Shown in pieces: positions 41,221 through 41,297 of a stretch of DNA of 41,297 nt. Made by a program: the position numbers and the translations under genes. How positions within the stretch are numbered: position 1 is the stretch's first letter; every line of letters starts with the position of its first letter. This stretch comes from Planctomycetota bacterium (GTDB lineage Bacteria > Planctomycetota > UBA8108 > JACQVS01): the NCBI GenBank assembly GCA_016209605.1, contig JACQVS010000239.1:1-41297 (forward strand). Direction: 5' to 3'. Under the pieces are notes generated by a model. It worked only from the letters and a program-made list of their open reading frames with translations. It had not been told where the DNA came from and did no database searches.

Positions 41221-41297
41221 CTTAGTGCTCGCTTTCTTAATTCCAAATAAGGTTATAGCGGATCTTTTGCCTCCCTGCGGCGTTGCTCGGCCTCAGC
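41221..41297. mobile_element. Inverted-end element, copy 2 (left end, cut by window)
   Basis: CTTAGTGCTCGCTTTCTTAA at the left end matches 7500-7519 (CTTAGTGCCGGCTTTCTTAA) with two mismatches. A second block, CTTTTG-CTCC-GCGGCGT, follows at the same distance in both copies, while the stretch between is diverged. The right part lies beyond the window. As in copy 1, CTTAG is the outermost sequence and the element is in the same orientation, directly upstream of a minus-strand gene. Confidence 0.6.

Overview
The window reads as high-GC chromosomal DNA of an uncultured bacterium, most likely a planctomycete or a close relative. This is inferred from family content and no database was searched. 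The evidence is: two ECF-type sigma factors of the planctomycete kind, each next to a Ser/Thr kinase; one of those kinases carrying a C-terminal formylglycine-generating-enzyme (FGE)-like domain; an ABC permease fused to a CPBP protease; and large secreted proteins built from lamin-tail (LTD), FG-GAP/VCBS, CotH and paired dockerin-like EF-hand repeats. No rRNA, tRNA, CRISPR array or phage gene was recognised.

Layout. 1-7489: a secreted protein of 54-residue tandem repeats (cut by the window edge), a small HTH/zinc-ribbon regulator, a 1,620-residue LTD/CotH/dockerin-like protein, and a convergent TPR metallopeptidase. 7500-7773: a ~195-bp element with inverted ends, then a 24-bp-arm inverted repeat. 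7785-11449: a co-directional set of Hsp33-like chaperone, YqgE-family protein, xylose isomerase and an NAD-dependent epimerase. 11454-13434: a rearranged zone with a sigma region-4 remnant, an XRE regulator, a truncated second xylA and a kinase whose tail is lost at the xylA fragment. 13431-14084: the sigma factor coupled to that kinase.

14230-22999 is a rightward run: NatB-like permease, ATPase, permease-CPBP fusion, TolB/CsgG-like lipoprotein, LpoB-like lipoprotein, COG3014-like lipoprotein, and a CPBP-like membrane protein whose glutamate pair is replaced by QQ and which ends in a DUF4214-like segment. Junctions in the first half overlap by 4-11 bases. The set looks like an envelope transport, proteolysis and lipoprotein module and is the best candidate here for an undescribed system.

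23044-40580: a kinase/FGE protein with a coupled lipoprotein on the minus strand, divergent from a second sigma factor, followed by four large exported proteins (FG-GAP lipoprotein, LTD/dockerin-like, FG-GAP/LTD/dockerin-like, phytase-like with N-terminal dockerin-like pair). 40691-41297: a broken TauE/SafE-type membrane gene whose 5' part is replaced by a second copy of the inverted-end element.

Recurring themes are four-base start/stop overlaps at co-directional junctions, exported repeat proteins without any visible cohesin, and local rearrangement. All functions come from reading motifs by eye.
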